Below are positions 37,463 to 46,488 of a stretch of 64,000 nucleotides of DNA, piece by piece. The position numbers were made by a program, and so were the translations under genes. The notes under the pieces are model-generated. The model did not search any database. It was not told where the DNA came from and worked only from the letters and a program-made list of their open reading frames with translations. Within the stretch, counting starts at the first letter, position 1. Every line of letters starts with the position of its first letter. Origin of the DNA: Pseudomonadota bacterium. GTDB taxonomy: Bacteria > Pseudomonadota > Gammaproteobacteria > Steroidobacterales > Steroidobacteraceae. Location of the stretch: contig JADIZR010000010.1 of the NCBI GenBank assembly GCA_016704655.1, positions 108,610-172,609 on the forward strand, read 5' to 3'.

Positions 37463-38638
37463 GTGCGATCCGTTCTTGCCTCGCTGCGCGCGGTCCGCGC
37501 TGATTCCATTACCCCCGCCTTGCTGGTCCCGGCGCTGCTGTTGTGTGCCGGATGCGCGCAGGCGTTCGACGGCTCGAAGGTCGTCGCTACCCGGAAAGCC
37601 AGCGTGGAATTGACGGTCGTCACGAGCGGGCTCGAGCACCCCTGGGGTATCGCATTCCTGCCGGATGGCCGTGCTCTCGTCACCGAGCGCCCGGGTCGAC
37701 TGCGTATCGTCGATCGCAGCGGCAAGGTCGGTGAGCCACTCGCAGGCGTTCCCAGCGTCGATGCGGTCGGACAGGGTGGCCTGCTCGACGTCGCGCTCGA
37801 TCCGGACTTCGCCCGCAACCAGCGTATCTACCTTTCATTCGCGGAACGACGCGGCGACGGGATGAACGGCACCAGCGTCGCGCGCGCGAAGCTTGGAGCG
37901 CAGGGACTCGAGGACGTGACCGTCATTTTCCGGCAGCAGCCGGCGATGAAAGACGGACATCACTTCGGGTCGCGCCTGGTTTTTGGCCGCGACGGCAACC
38001 TGTTCGTGACGTTGGGAGACCGCAACTCCGGTCGCGACAAAGTGCAGCTGCTCGACAACCACATCGGCAAAGTCGTGCGCATCGATCGCGCCGGCAAGGC
38101 ACCGGCAGACAACCCGTACCTGAAGCAGGCAGGCGCGCTGCCAGAGATCTGGTCCGTCGGTCATCGCAACATCCAGGGCGCTGCGCTCGATCCGGCGACC
38201 GGCGAACTCTGGACGAACGAACACGGGCCGAAGGGTGGCGACGAACTGAACCGCACGCTCGGCGGCCGCAATTACGGCTGGCCGCTGGTCACGTATGGTA
38301 TGGAATATTCGGGCAAGTCGATCAGCGACAGGGCCGCGGCGCCGGGCCTGGAATCACCCGTGCACTACTGGGTGCCGTCGATCGCGACGAGCGGACTCGC
38401 GTTCTACACGGGGACGGCGATTCCGGCGTGGCAAGGTAACGTGTTCGTGGGTGGCCTGAAGTCGGGAGAGCTCTCACGGCTGGAAATGCGCGATGGCAAG
38501 GTCGTGAGCGAGGAGCGGCTGTTCGGCGAGGCGCTCAAGAAGCGCATTCGCACGGTCGTGAATGGACCCGATGGCGCGTTGTATCTGCTCACCGACGAGA
38601 GCCAGGGACAGTTGATCCGGGTGACGGCGGCGCAGTGA
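37463..38638 (+). CDS. PQQ-dependent soluble sugar dehydrogenase (YliI/Asd-type)
   Basis: A 391-residue exported six-bladed beta-propeller enzyme. A hydrophobic signal ends in LLLCAGCAQA, which may be a lipobox or a signal peptidase I site. The family blocks are LEHPWGIAFLPDGRALVTER, GGLLDVALDPDFARNQRIYL, SVGHRNIQGAALDPATGELW, NEHGPKGGDELN and IATSGLAFYTG. It oxidises aldose sugars with PQQ; electrons go to a respiratory acceptor. PQQ synthesis genes are not in the window. GTG 37463 follows GGGAGA at eight bases; a longer frame upstream lacks a signal peptide start. Confidence 0.9.
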   Translation: MRSVLASLRAVRADSITPALLVPALLLCAGCAQAFDGSKVVATRKASVELTVVTSGLEHPWGIAFLPDGRALVTERPGRLRIVDRSGKVGEPLAGVPSVDAVGQGGLLDVALDPDFARNQRIYLSFAERRGDGMNGTSVARAKLGAQGLEDVTVIFRQQPAMKDGHHFGSRLVFGRDGNLFVTLGDRNSGRDKVQLLDNHIGKVVRIDRAGKAPADNPYLKQAGALPEIWSVGHRNIQGAALDPATGELWTNEHGPKGGDELNRTLGGRNYGWPLVTYGMEYSGKSISDRAAAPGLESPVHYWVPSIATSGLAFYTGTAIPAWQGNVFVGGLKSGELSRLEMRDGKVVSEERLFGEALKKRIRTVVNGPDGALYLLTDESQGQLIRVTAAQ

Positions 38639-38697
38639 GGTGCACACGCTTCGACCTGCCCCGTGTGTTCGTAAGTGCGTAGAATTCGCGCCGCGGC

Positions 38698-38773
38698 GGG
38701 CCTGTAGCACAGCGGTTAGTGCAGGGGACTCATAATCCCTTGGTCCTGGGTTCGAATCCCAGCGGGCCCACCA
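38698..38773 (+). tRNA. tRNA with CAT anticodon, probably tRNA-Ile2 (CAU)
   Basis: A full cloverleaf with encoded CCA (38771-38773). The 7-bp acceptor stem is GGGCCTG with CGGGCCC, D-stem GCAC/GTGC, anticodon stem GGGGA/TCCCT, loop CTCATAA with CAT at 38731-38733, and T-stem CTGGG/CCCAG around TTCGAAT. The anticodon arm and the following TTGGTC resemble the minor isoleucine tRNA, whose C34 is changed to lysidine by TilS. Elongator Met cannot be excluded without a model search. Confidence 0.92.
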
Positions 38774-38858
38774 CCTTTGCCCGGTCAGCGTACGATGTTG
38801 GCAGGCCGCTGTTCCTGCAGCGGTCGTTTGGCGCAACAGGCGAAAGGAGTAGATCAGC

Positions 38859-39068
38859 ATGTCCGTCGCGAAGATTTCGGAAATCACCTCGACTTCGAAG
38901 ACCAGCTTTGACGATGCCGTCGCTGATGGCATCAAGCGTGCCAGCAAGACCATCCGCGACATCACCGGCGCGTGGGTGGCCGATCAGGAGGTTGCCGTGA
39001 AATCCGGCAAGGTCGTTGAATACAAGGTTCGGCTCAAGCTCACGTTCGTGCTCGACGAGAAGAAATAG
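38859..39068 (+). CDS. dodecin-family flavin-binding protein
   Basis: A 69-residue protein matching dodecins along its length: KISEITSTSKTSFDDAVADG, RASKTIRDITGAWVADQEV and KVVEYKVRLKLTFVLD. Twelve subunits form a hollow ball that stores riboflavin or FMN. AAGGAG lies before the ATG. It is between the tRNA and the ATP-grasp gene and is probably monocistronic. Confidence 0.95.
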   Translation: MSVAKISEITSTSKTSFDDAVADGIKRASKTIRDITGAWVADQEVAVKSGKVVEYKVRLKLTFVLDEKK

Positions 39069-39128
39069 AGCGTTGCCTGGGCGTCGATCCATCGCAGTCT
39101 TCGAGCGACATGCGGGCGGGCAACCCGG

Positions 39129-40514
39129 ATGAGTTCCTCGCCCCGCATCGGCTGGCTTTTCGCTTACGACTGGGATCGAGGGGCAATGCGGCGCCTTGGC
39201 GCGCCCGGTGGCCCGGTACGCTGCGACCATGCCGGCTTCGACCTGTTCTCGTTCCCGGGCAATCTGCAGTTGCCGGCGTTCGACCTCGAACGATTCGCGG
39301 CGCGGCAGGCAGAGCGCGGACGGCGGCACGGCTGGCAGGCTGTTCTTTCCCATCACGAGCAATTCGGCACCCTCGCCGCGGCGCTGGTGGCCGAGCGGCT
39401 CGGGCTGCCTGGCGCGACGCCCGAAAGCATCCTCGCCGCGCAGCACAAGCTGCATGCGCGGCGCGTGCTGGCGCAGGTTGCGCCCGATGCCAACCTTCGC
39501 TTCACTGGTCTGGATGCGGGCGACGACGCGCCCGCTCCCGGGGATCTCGACTACCCGGTGTTCGTAAAGCCGGTGAAGGCTGCGTTCTCGGTGCTTGCGC
39601 GTCGCATCGAGGAGCCCGATCAACTGCGCGCGCATATGCGTTTCGGCTGGCCCGAACGCTGGCTCATCCGCCAGCTGGTCGAGCCTTTCGAGCGGGTGTG
39701 CCGCGCCCGGCTGCCGCAGGCGGGCAGCGCGTACCGGATGCTGCTGGAGGAGCCGGTGGCACCGCAGACCGCGCAGTTCAATCTCGACGGCTGGGTGCAG
39801 GACGGCCGCGTGCATGCACTGGGCGTGGTGGACGCGGTCATGTACCCCGGCACCCAGGCCTTCATGCGTTGGGAACATCCGAGCCGGCTCGCTGCGGCGG
39901 TGCAGCGGCGCGCACTCGAGGTAGCGCAGCGCTTTCTTGGCGCCATCGGCTACGCGCACGGCTTCTTCAACCTGGAATTTTTCTACGACGATCACGACGA
40001 CTGCCTCCGCGTGATCGAGTGCAATCCGCGGCTGGCCTCGCAGTTTTCCGACCTATACGAACGCGTGCACGGCGTGGACGCCCACGCCATGGCGCTGGCG
40101 CTGGCGCTCGGTGCGGATCCGCAGTCGCTGCCGCTCCGTCGGCCCACCGCCCGGGCGGCCGCCAGCCTCGTGTACCGGGCCTTCAATGCGAATGGTGACG
40201 TGCCGCCGGCGCCCGCCGCGCCGCAGCGCGAGGCCCTGGCCCGCGGATTTCCCGATGCTCTGCTGTTCGGCTTTCCCAAGCGGGGGCGCTCGCTCGCCCG
40301 CGACTTCCGCTGGACCGGCAGCCACCGTTACGGGATCGTGCACCTGGGCGGGCGCGACCGCGAGCACTTGCGCCAGCGCTGTGAGGACGCCAGCGCGGTG
40401 CTCGGCTGGCCGGCGCCGTACCTTGACCACGGCCCGCAGCCGGCGCGCACGCACGCAGCGACACCATGCCATTCCTCGCTCGGCGCGCCGTCGGCCGAGG
40501 CCTCCGCGGTATGA
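39129..40514 (+). CDS. ATP-grasp domain protein of unknown substrate
   Basis: A 461-residue protein. The N-terminal part (about 1-95) looks like a pre-ATP-grasp fold (GFDLFSFPGNLQLPAFDLER). The ATP-grasp domain follows (about 100-315) with an ATP-binding Lys in YPVFVKPVKAAFSV, the acidic FFNLEFFYDDHDD, and the metal-binding VIECNPRLASQ. ATP-grasp enzymes join a carboxylate to an amine or thiol through an acyl phosphate. About 110 extra residues follow. Its stop overlaps the methyltransferase start (ATGA). No known pathway matches the three-gene set. Confidence 0.75.
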   Translation: MSSSPRIGWLFAYDWDRGAMRRLGAPGGPVRCDHAGFDLFSFPGNLQLPAFDLERFAARQAERGRRHGWQAVLSHHEQFGTLAAALVAERLGLPGATPESILAAQHKLHARRVLAQVAPDANLRFTGLDAGDDAPAPGDLDYPVFVKPVKAAFSVLARRIEEPDQLRAHMRFGWPERWLIRQLVEPFERVCRARLPQAGSAYRMLLEEPVAPQTAQFNLDGWVQDGRVHALGVVDAVMYPGTQAFMRWEHPSRLAAAVQRRALEVAQRFLGAIGYAHGFFNLEFFYDDHDDCLRVIECNPRLASQFSDLYERVHGVDAHAMALALALGADPQSLPLRRPTARAAASLVYRAFNANGDVPPAPAAPQREALARGFPDALLFGFPKRGRSLARDFRWTGSHRYGIVHLGGRDREHLRQRCEDASAVLGWPAPYLDHGPQPARTHAATPCHSSLGAPSAEASAV

Positions 40515-41212
40515 GCGGAGCGCCGGCGCGGCAGGGTACTGCGACCTTGCCCGACGCGGAGGTCCGGGCTCGCTCCGTGCTGAAGTACCGGAAACGGGCC
40601 GCGGGCTATGACGCCACCTGCGGTCCGACCTGGCCGATCCGCGAGCGTACGGTAGCTGCGCTGCGGCTGCAGCCCGGGCAGCGCGTACTCGATGTCGGTT
40701 GTGGCACCGGCCTCAGCCTGGCCTTGCTGCGCGATGCCGTCGGCGAGTGCGGCTTGGTCTTTGGCTTCGACCAAAGTCCCGAGATGTACGCGGGCGCGTG
40801 CGCGCGAGTCGCCGCGGCGGGGTGGAGCAACGTGCTGTTGGTCGAGACACCCGCGCAGGCGCTGCGCCTGCCGGAACCGGTCGACGCGCTGTTTTTCCAC
40901 TACACGCACGACATCCTGCGGTCGGCGCCTGCGGTGAGTGCGGTGCTGGCATGCGCGCGTCCGGGTGCCGCGGTGACGATCGCCGGCATCAAGTACTTCC
41001 CGTGGTGGTTCGCCCCGCTGAATCCGTGGGTCTACCTCAAGAATCGCGGCTACAACGGGACACCCGGCGAGTTGCGCACACCTTGGGACCAAATTGCACC
41101 GCGGCTGCTGGACTGGCACGTCACGCCAGTACAGTTCGGCATGGGCTACATCGGCATCGGACGGGTCGCGTTACACAGCGGGGCGGCACCGCTGTCTGGC
41201 GCCGGCGCATGA
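40511..41212 (+). CDS. class I SAM-dependent methyltransferase
   Basis: A 233-residue Rossmann methyltransferase. Motif I is RVLDVGCGTGLSLALL (near residue 60), the acidic residue of motif II is in FGFDQSPEMY, and the substrate region has FFHYTHDILRS. The C-terminal part is rich in aromatic residues (KYFPWWFAPLNPWVYLKNRG), suggesting a hydrophobic or membrane-linked substrate. It overlaps both neighbours by four bases, so it works with the ATP-grasp and membrane hydrolase proteins. The methyl acceptor is unknown. Confidence 0.85.
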   Translation: MSGAPARQGTATLPDAEVRARSVLKYRKRAAGYDATCGPTWPIRERTVAALRLQPGQRVLDVGCGTGLSLALLRDAVGECGLVFGFDQSPEMYAGACARVAAAGWSNVLLVETPAQALRLPEPVDALFFHYTHDILRSAPAVSAVLACARPGAAVTIAGIKYFPWWFAPLNPWVYLKNRGYNGTPGELRTPWDQIAPRLLDWHVTPVQFGMGYIGIGRVALHSGAAPLSGAGA

Positions 41213-42843
41213 CGGACTATCGCCGAACCGCGGCGGCGCTGCTCGCGCTGCTATTCCTCAATGGCAGCCTGAGCTTTCGCAACTGGTGGCCCACGCCGGG
41301 CATCCTGCCCGATGCGCGGTTGGCCCCTGGCTTCGTCTGGCTGTGGTTGCTCCTGCTGCTCGTGGTCGCGTGGCGCGGCGCATTGTCACGACGCGCTGCA
41401 GGCCTGCTGGCCGCGGTCTATTCGCTGCTCGTCCTGCTGCGCTACGCCGATGTGACTGCACCGGCCTTGTTTGGACGCGCCGTCAATCTGTACTGGGACG
41501 TGCCACGGATCCCGCGCTTCGTGTGGGTCGCGGTGCAAGGGGGCGCGTGGTGGCAGGTAACCGTTGCGCTGACGGCGTTGGCACTGCTCGGGTGGGGACT
41601 GCACCGCCTGTTGCGCGTGTCGATCGAGGTTGTCGCGCGCGAGGCGGTGCCGTATGCGCTGCGTGCGCGCTGGACCTGGCTGGCGACGGCCGTCGCGCTG
41701 GTGCTCGTGCTGGCGAACCACGCCGGCGTGCGCGCCACCTGGCCGCTGGTGTCGAAGCCGGTGCTCCCGAGCTATTGGGGCCAGTTCGACCTGCTGGCTT
41801 CTGCCGCTTCGTCGCAGCGGATCGCCCGTGCGCTGCCGGCGACTACGGTCGTGGACGGCGCGCTGGCGAGCGCGAACAGCCGCGCGCTCGAGGGACTGCA
41901 GGGGCGTGATGTGTACCTCGTATTCCTCGAGTCAGTCGGCGCTGTCGTCTACGACGATGAGCGTGCTGTCCGCCTGCTCGGACCGGCGCGCGAGCGCCTG
42001 GCCGGGGACATTGCCGCAGCCGGCCTGCAGGTGGTGTCTGCCTTCGTGCGTTCGCCCACGATCGGCGGCGGATCGGATCTCGCGCACGTGTCGTTGCTTG
42101 CCGGTATGGATCTCGCGGATCCGCGGCGACACGACCTGCTGCTGACGACGACGCGTCCGTCGCTGATCAGCGTCTTCCGCTCGCACGGTTACCAGACTTT
42201 CGGCCTGTACTCGTCGGTGTTCTGGGACTGGCCGGAACGCGCATGGTACGGGTACGACGTCTACGTGGAGGGACGCACGCTGGACTACCGCGGGCCGACA
42301 CTCGGCAACTGGTGGAGGGTCCCGGATCAGTTCGCCTTTGCCCGCTTCGAGCAACTGTATCCACGCGTGCCGCCGGCGCCGCCGCGCTTCGTGTTCGCGG
42401 CGACGATCAACACCCACGTGCCGTTCGGCCCGGTGCCGCCCTACCAGCCGGACTGGCAACGTCTGCTGGGCGAGTGGCCTTTCGATGACGCCGACGCCGC
42501 GCGCGCGCTGGCCGTGCCTGTGGATTGGCTCGACATGACGCCGGCCTACCTGCGGCTGGTCGAGTACACCTACCGCTGGATCGGTGGTTACCTGCGCCTG
42601 CCACCGTCGCGCGACACGGTGTACGTGCTGCTGGGGGACCACCAGCCGACCGCGAACGTCAGCGGCGAGGGTGCGTCCTGGGACGTCCCGGTGCACATCA
42701 TCTCCCGCGATCCGCAGCTGCTGGAGCGCTTCGTCGCGCAGGGCTTCGTTGCCGGGCTGGAGCCGCCGCGGACACCGCTCGGCGGCATGCACGAGCTGAC
42801 TGCGATGCTGCTGCAGGCCTTCGGCCCGGTTGCTCCGCACTGA
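41209..42843 (+). CDS. membrane protein with alkaline-phosphatase-superfamily (sulfatase/phosphoethanolamine-transferase-like) domain
   Basis: A 544-residue protein. Five helices lie within residues 1-170 (for example PGFVWLWLLLLLVVAWRGAL). A large extracytoplasmic domain follows, with the acidic metal-site start VYLVFLESVGAVVYDD (near 230), SPTIGGGSDLAHVSLLAG with candidate Thr or Ser nucleophile, and VYVLLGDHQPTANVSG (Asp-His metal ligands). This layout matches lipid-head-group transferases and sulfatases such as LtaS or EptA relatives. As the third gene of the ATP-grasp/methyltransferase operon it may modify an envelope polymer or lipid. Confidence 0.78.
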   Translation: MTDYRRTAAALLALLFLNGSLSFRNWWPTPGILPDARLAPGFVWLWLLLLLVVAWRGALSRRAAGLLAAVYSLLVLLRYADVTAPALFGRAVNLYWDVPRIPRFVWVAVQGGAWWQVTVALTALALLGWGLHRLLRVSIEVVAREAVPYALRARWTWLATAVALVLVLANHAGVRATWPLVSKPVLPSYWGQFDLLASAASSQRIARALPATTVVDGALASANSRALEGLQGRDVYLVFLESVGAVVYDDERAVRLLGPARERLAGDIAAAGLQVVSAFVRSPTIGGGSDLAHVSLLAGMDLADPRRHDLLLTTTRPSLISVFRSHGYQTFGLYSSVFWDWPERAWYGYDVYVEGRTLDYRGPTLGNWWRVPDQFAFARFEQLYPRVPPAPPRFVFAATINTHVPFGPVPPYQPDWQRLLGEWPFDDADAARALAVPVDWLDMTPAYLRLVEYTYRWIGGYLRLPPSRDTVYVLLGDHQPTANVSGEGASWDVPVHIISRDPQLLERFVAQGFVAGLEPPRTPLGGMHELTAMLLQAFGPVAPH

Positions 42844-42891
42844 TCCGCTTGGCTGGCCGGCCCACCATCCAATCCAATTCCAGGAAATACC

Positions 42892-44049
42892 ATGTCCTTC
42901 GACCCGCAAGCCGCGACCGCCGCGTACATCGACTCTCTCGGCGCGGATGCGCTGGCAAAAGCGGCGGCCTACACGACGGGTGGCCACTGGCTGCTGTTGT
43001 GGAACCTGCTGGTGTCGGCGCTCATCGCGTGGCTGATCGTGCGCTCCGGAATTCTCGATCGTATCAGCGCGAAGCTCGGCACGCGTGGATCCAATATCAA
43101 GGCGTTCGTGATTGCCGCGGTGTACTTCCTTGTTGCGAACCTGATCTCGCTACCTTGGACGCTGTACCAGGAGTGGTGGCGCGAACTCGGTTACGGCCGC
43201 ACCAGCCAGCCCATCGGCGACTTCCTCGGCCAGTCGGCCCTCAGCGTCGCCATTTTCGCCGTGCTCGTCGGTTTGTTCTTCGTAGGCGTATACGCGCTGA
43301 TGCGTCGGGCCGGCAGGTTCTGGTGGGTGTGGTCGGGCGGGCTCACGGCGGTTGCGCTGTCGATCTTTCTGCTGGCGGGTCCGGTCTTCATCGAGCCGTT
43401 GTTCAACGACTACCAGCCCGTGCCTGCGGGTGAAGTACGGGATGCGCTCGTCGTGATGGCCAAGCAGGCCAGCGTACCCGAGGACCGTCTGTTCGTTTAC
43501 GACGGCTCACGCCAGTCGAACAATTTCACCGCCAATGTCTCAGGTCTAGCAGGTTCGGTACGCATCGCGATTTCCGACATCGCGTTCAAGGGCGCAACGC
43601 TCGACGAAGTAAAAGCCGTTACGGGTCACGAGATCGGGCATTACGTGCTCGGGCATGTCTGGCGCACGGTGATCCTGTTGTCGGTCCTGGCGGTGCTGTT
43701 CTTCTTCGTTGCGGACCGCACGTTTCCCTGGTTCGCGCGCGCGTTCGGCAGCGACGCGTCGATCGGCGACCCCACGGGGCTGCCGGTGCTGGTGTTCATG
43801 GTGTCGTTATTCCTTCTTTTCGCGCAGCCGCTCTTGAACGACACGATTCGCACGGGCGAGAACCGGGCCGATCAATATTCGCTCGAGACGGTGAACCTGC
43901 CGGACGCACTGGCGACCGCGTTGGTGAAGACCGCTGAATATCGGAATCCGAGGCCGGAAAAGCTGGAGGAGGTGTTGTTCTACACGCACCCCTCGGTCGA
44001 GCGACGGGTGCGACGCGCCATGGAATGGAAGGCTTCCCATCCGCAGTGA
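42892..44049 (+). CDS. M48-family (CAAX protease Ste24-like) membrane metalloprotease
   Basis: A 385-residue zinc protease with helices at about 35-55, 65-85, 110-130 and 145-165 before the catalytic domain. The zinc site is VTGHEIGHYVLGH (HExxH, near residue 244), and the third ligand Glu is in TGENRADQYSLE (near 323). Two helices lie between them. Ste24-type enzymes cut membrane or lipidated proteins. It follows the membrane hydrolase gene by 48 bases and may share its transcript. The conserved C-terminal HPSVERRVRRAMEW is present. Confidence 0.93.
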   Translation: MSFDPQAATAAYIDSLGADALAKAAAYTTGGHWLLLWNLLVSALIAWLIVRSGILDRISAKLGTRGSNIKAFVIAAVYFLVANLISLPWTLYQEWWRELGYGRTSQPIGDFLGQSALSVAIFAVLVGLFFVGVYALMRRAGRFWWVWSGGLTAVALSIFLLAGPVFIEPLFNDYQPVPAGEVRDALVVMAKQASVPEDRLFVYDGSRQSNNFTANVSGLAGSVRIAISDIAFKGATLDEVKAVTGHEIGHYVLGHVWRTVILLSVLAVLFFFVADRTFPWFARAFGSDASIGDPTGLPVLVFMVSLFLLFAQPLLNDTIRTGENRADQYSLETVNLPDALATALVKTAEYRNPRPEKLEEVLFYTHPSVERRVRRAMEWKASHPQ

Positions 44050-44101
44050 CGGGGGCACATCCGGGATCGGCAGGCTTGTGTTCGAGAGTCTGTTAGATCA
44101 C

Positions 44102-44120
44102 AATAAGAATCATTCGCATT
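44102..44120. promoter_or_regulatory. Fur-box-like site
   Basis: The 19-base word AATAAGAATCATTCGCATT closely follows the common Fur box form seen in pseudomonads (AATGAGAATCATTCGCATT). It lies 17 bases upstream of the ATG of the next gene, where bound Fur would block transcription or translation-linked start under iron sufficiency. Confidence 0.65.
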
Positions 44121-44137
44121 TGAAGGAATGATTCGAC

Positions 44138-44635
44138 ATGACCTTCGACGCATCACCCCCCGCAGGGTCTGCCTCTCTCGATAACCTCAACGGCTGCGAG
44201 GGTCTCAGCGTCTGCGACCTGACGGGGGCCGAGCGCTTCCTCGTGTGGGCTATGCGCTGGGAGTCTGCGGTGCACGATGATCCGGGCTTCGCGCGCGATT
44301 GCCTGCAGGAATCGTTCGATCGGGCCGGGCTGAGCACAGCGTCGTCGGTTTTTCGCAGCTATGTTGCCATCGTCCATGGCGCGCCATTGCCGTCGTCACC
44401 GGCATCGCGGATGGGTTGCTGGCGCATCAACGCGCTGGAAGCGTCGACGCTCCATGCCATCGCCTGCCTGCAGGCTGGCCTGTTCGGCGACGCGTGGCGG
44501 ACTGTGTCGAGTCTATGCGCGCGCGCGCGCGCGACGCCTGCGCTGCTTGCCCTCGGCGAGCTGACTGAAGAGCTCACGCTGATCGGCGGCCACATCCGGC
44601 CGTGGCCGGGGCTGCAGGGTGCCAGCCGCCTCTAG
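44138..44635 (+). CDS. hypothetical protein behind a Fur-box-like site
   Basis: A 165-residue soluble protein with no signal peptide or membrane helix. Features are SVCDLTGAERFLVWAMRWES, DPGFARDCLQESFDRAGL and a Cys-bearing helix pattern after residue 85. I do not recognise the family. The Fur-like site just upstream suggests it is expressed under iron limitation. It contains a 13-base GC alternation (44519-44531). The 3' end overlaps the convergent cphA-prime gene by four bases. Confidence 0.65.
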   Translation: MTFDASPPAGSASLDNLNGCEGLSVCDLTGAERFLVWAMRWESAVHDDPGFARDCLQESFDRAGLSTASSVFRSYVAIVHGAPLPSSPASRMGCWRINALEASTLHAIACLQAGLFGDAWRTVSSLCARARATPALLALGELTEELTLIGGHIRPWPGLQGASRL

Positions 44636-46488
44636 GTGTTGCGCCTGGCCTGCAGGATTTCCAGCATGCGCGCGCGGGCTGGACTCGAGTGAATGAGCAG
44701 CACCAGCGCATCTCCGGGGCGCGCCCAGTCGAGCGCCATCAGCGCCGCATCGACTTCCGACGGGCAGATCGGCACCGTGGCTGCTGGCATCCCGGATTGC
44801 AGCAGCGCGTTCTGGATGATCGCGGGCACCTCGCCCGGCTGCCGACCGCGCAAGTGGCCTTCGTCTTCCTTCACTACGATCAGGTCGGGGCCGAATTCGG
44901 TCGCAACGAGGGCGAGTTCCGCGATGTCGGCGTCGAGCCGATTGCCCGCGTGCCCGAGCAGCATGCCGATGCGCCCGTCCGGTGCGCGCAATTGCTGTGC
45001 CACGCGCATCACGCCGCGCAAGCCGTCCGGGTTGTGGGCGTAATCGACGATGATCTTCACGCCACCGATGTCGAAGCGCATGAGCCGCCCCGCGTTGTCG
45101 GCAAGGTCGCGACCAAATGCCGCAAACACCTGCGCGATGGTCGCCGGCGGCACACCGAGCTTCGTTGCGACGAGTGCGGCACCTGCGAGGTTCTCGACGT
45201 TGTAGGTTGCGGTGCCACCGACCGTGAGCGGCATGTCGATGATGGCGCCCAGGTCGTATTCGCGGTTGCCAGATGAAAGCCACAGGTGTCCAGCGCGCAC
45301 GCCGGACGTGGCGCCCAGCCGGCCACGATGCTGCACGAGCGCCGGATGATCGTACTGGCGCGCGAACCAGCCGAGCATCGGCTGCCAGCCCAGTCGTTGT
45401 CGCAGCACATCGCTCTTGGCACAGAGCAGCGCGTCGTCGGCGTTCAGCACCAGCAGCCCCTCGCGGTCGAGCAGGTGGGCGATGCTGAGCTTGGCGTCCG
45501 CGAGACCGTCGAGGTCGTCGATGCCGTACTCGCCGAAATGATCGGGACTGATGTTGGTGACGATGGCCACGTCCGCACGATCTGCAGCGAGTCCACGCCG
45601 CAGGATGCCGCCCCGGGCCGTCTCGATGACGGCTGCTTCCACACTCGTGTGGCGCAGCACGAGACGAGTTCCTGCCGGACCCGAGTAATCGCCCGACGCC
45701 ACCGCCTTGCGGTCGATGAAGACGCCGTCCGTGCAATTGAAACCGTCGCACCAGCCATGGGCACGCGTGCAGGCAGCGACGAGTCGTACCGTGGTGGTCT
45801 TGCCGTTCGATCCGGTGATGGCTGCGATCGGGATGGTGCGCAACGAATCCCACGGTACCTCCTCGATGGCAGGTAACCCATCGAGCGCCCAGCTTTGACC
45901 GCCCTTGCCAGCGCCGAGAGTCAGCGTCGTCTCGTCGAGCAAGTGACCAACGTCATGCGCACTTGCGGCCTCGATCAGCGCGACGACGTCCGGTCGCCGT
46001 TCACTTGCCGCGCGCACGGCCAGCCTGGCCAGTGCGGCGTGCTCCTCCAGTACCGGCGGAATCACGTCAGCCGGATCGCTGGTGTCTTCGAGGTAATCCG
46101 CGAGCAGGTCAGCGGTGACGTTGGCCCAGCGCACCGGATCACGCTCGAACACCGTTGCGCAGAGTGCCCACTCGTTGAGTTCGGTCGCGGTGAAGAGCTG
46201 GTCGACGGGCGCCTGCAGCGCCAGCGACGCGCCCGTGGCATGCCGGCGTGCCACGACGGCGGGGGCGAGCGGGGAGCCCGGTGAGGTCCTGTCCCAGCCA
46301 AGGTGTCGACGCGCACGCTCGACGCGCGCCTGCCAGAAGGCCAACAGCGCGTCGTCGATTTCGACGCCGACCGTTTCCAGCACCGCGCCGGTGCCGGCAA
46401 AGAACAGGTTCCCGCCCAACAGGCGCCGCGAATCGTCGAGGGGCAGGGTGTGCGCGGCGTTCAGTCTTCCGTCTCCGGCGCGATCCAT
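44632..46488 (-). CDS. CphA-prime / Mur-ligase-family protein of the cyanophycin cluster
   Basis: A 618-residue protein with a Mur-ligase domain like the C-terminal half of cyanophycin synthetase: P-loop AAITGSNGKTTTVRLVAA (near residue 228), VIETARGGILRRGLA, NISPDHFGEYGIDDLDGLAD, NVENLAGAALVA, and DYAHNPDGLRGVM. The N-terminal 220 residues lack an ATP-grasp domain and start RLLGGNLFFAGTGAVLETVG. It thus resembles the short synthetase homologues found next to cphA in some proteobacteria. ATG 46488 overlaps the cphA end by 28 bases. It may extend or modify the polymer; the exact reaction is not evident. Confidence 0.8.
   Translation of the reverse strand: MDRAGDGRLNAAHTLPLDDSRRLLGGNLFFAGTGAVLETVGVEIDDALLAFWQARVERARRHLGWDRTSPGSPLAPAVVARRHATGASLALQAPVDQLFTATELNEWALCATVFERDPVRWANVTADLLADYLEDTSDPADVIPPVLEEHAALARLAVRAASERRPDVVALIEAASAHDVGHLLDETTLTLGAGKGGQSWALDGLPAIEEVPWDSLRTIPIAAITGSNGKTTTVRLVAACTRAHGWCDGFNCTDGVFIDRKAVASGDYSGPAGTRLVLRHTSVEAAVIETARGGILRRGLAADRADVAIVTNISPDHFGEYGIDDLDGLADAKLSIAHLLDREGLLVLNADDALLCAKSDVLRQRLGWQPMLGWFARQYDHPALVQHRGRLGATSGVRAGHLWLSSGNREYDLGAIIDMPLTVGGTATYNVENLAGAALVATKLGVPPATIAQVFAAFGRDLADNAGRLMRFDIGGVKIIVDYAHNPDGLRGVMRVAQQLRAPDGRIGMLLGHAGNRLDADIAELALVATEFGPDLIVVKEDEGHLRGRQPGEVPAIIQNALLQSGMPAATVPICPSEVDAALMALDWARPGDALVLLIHSSPARARMLEILQARRNT

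Noticed and set aside
44519..44531. GC alternation as a Z-DNA regulatory element
   Set aside because: It is inside a coding frame and short; codon choice explains it.
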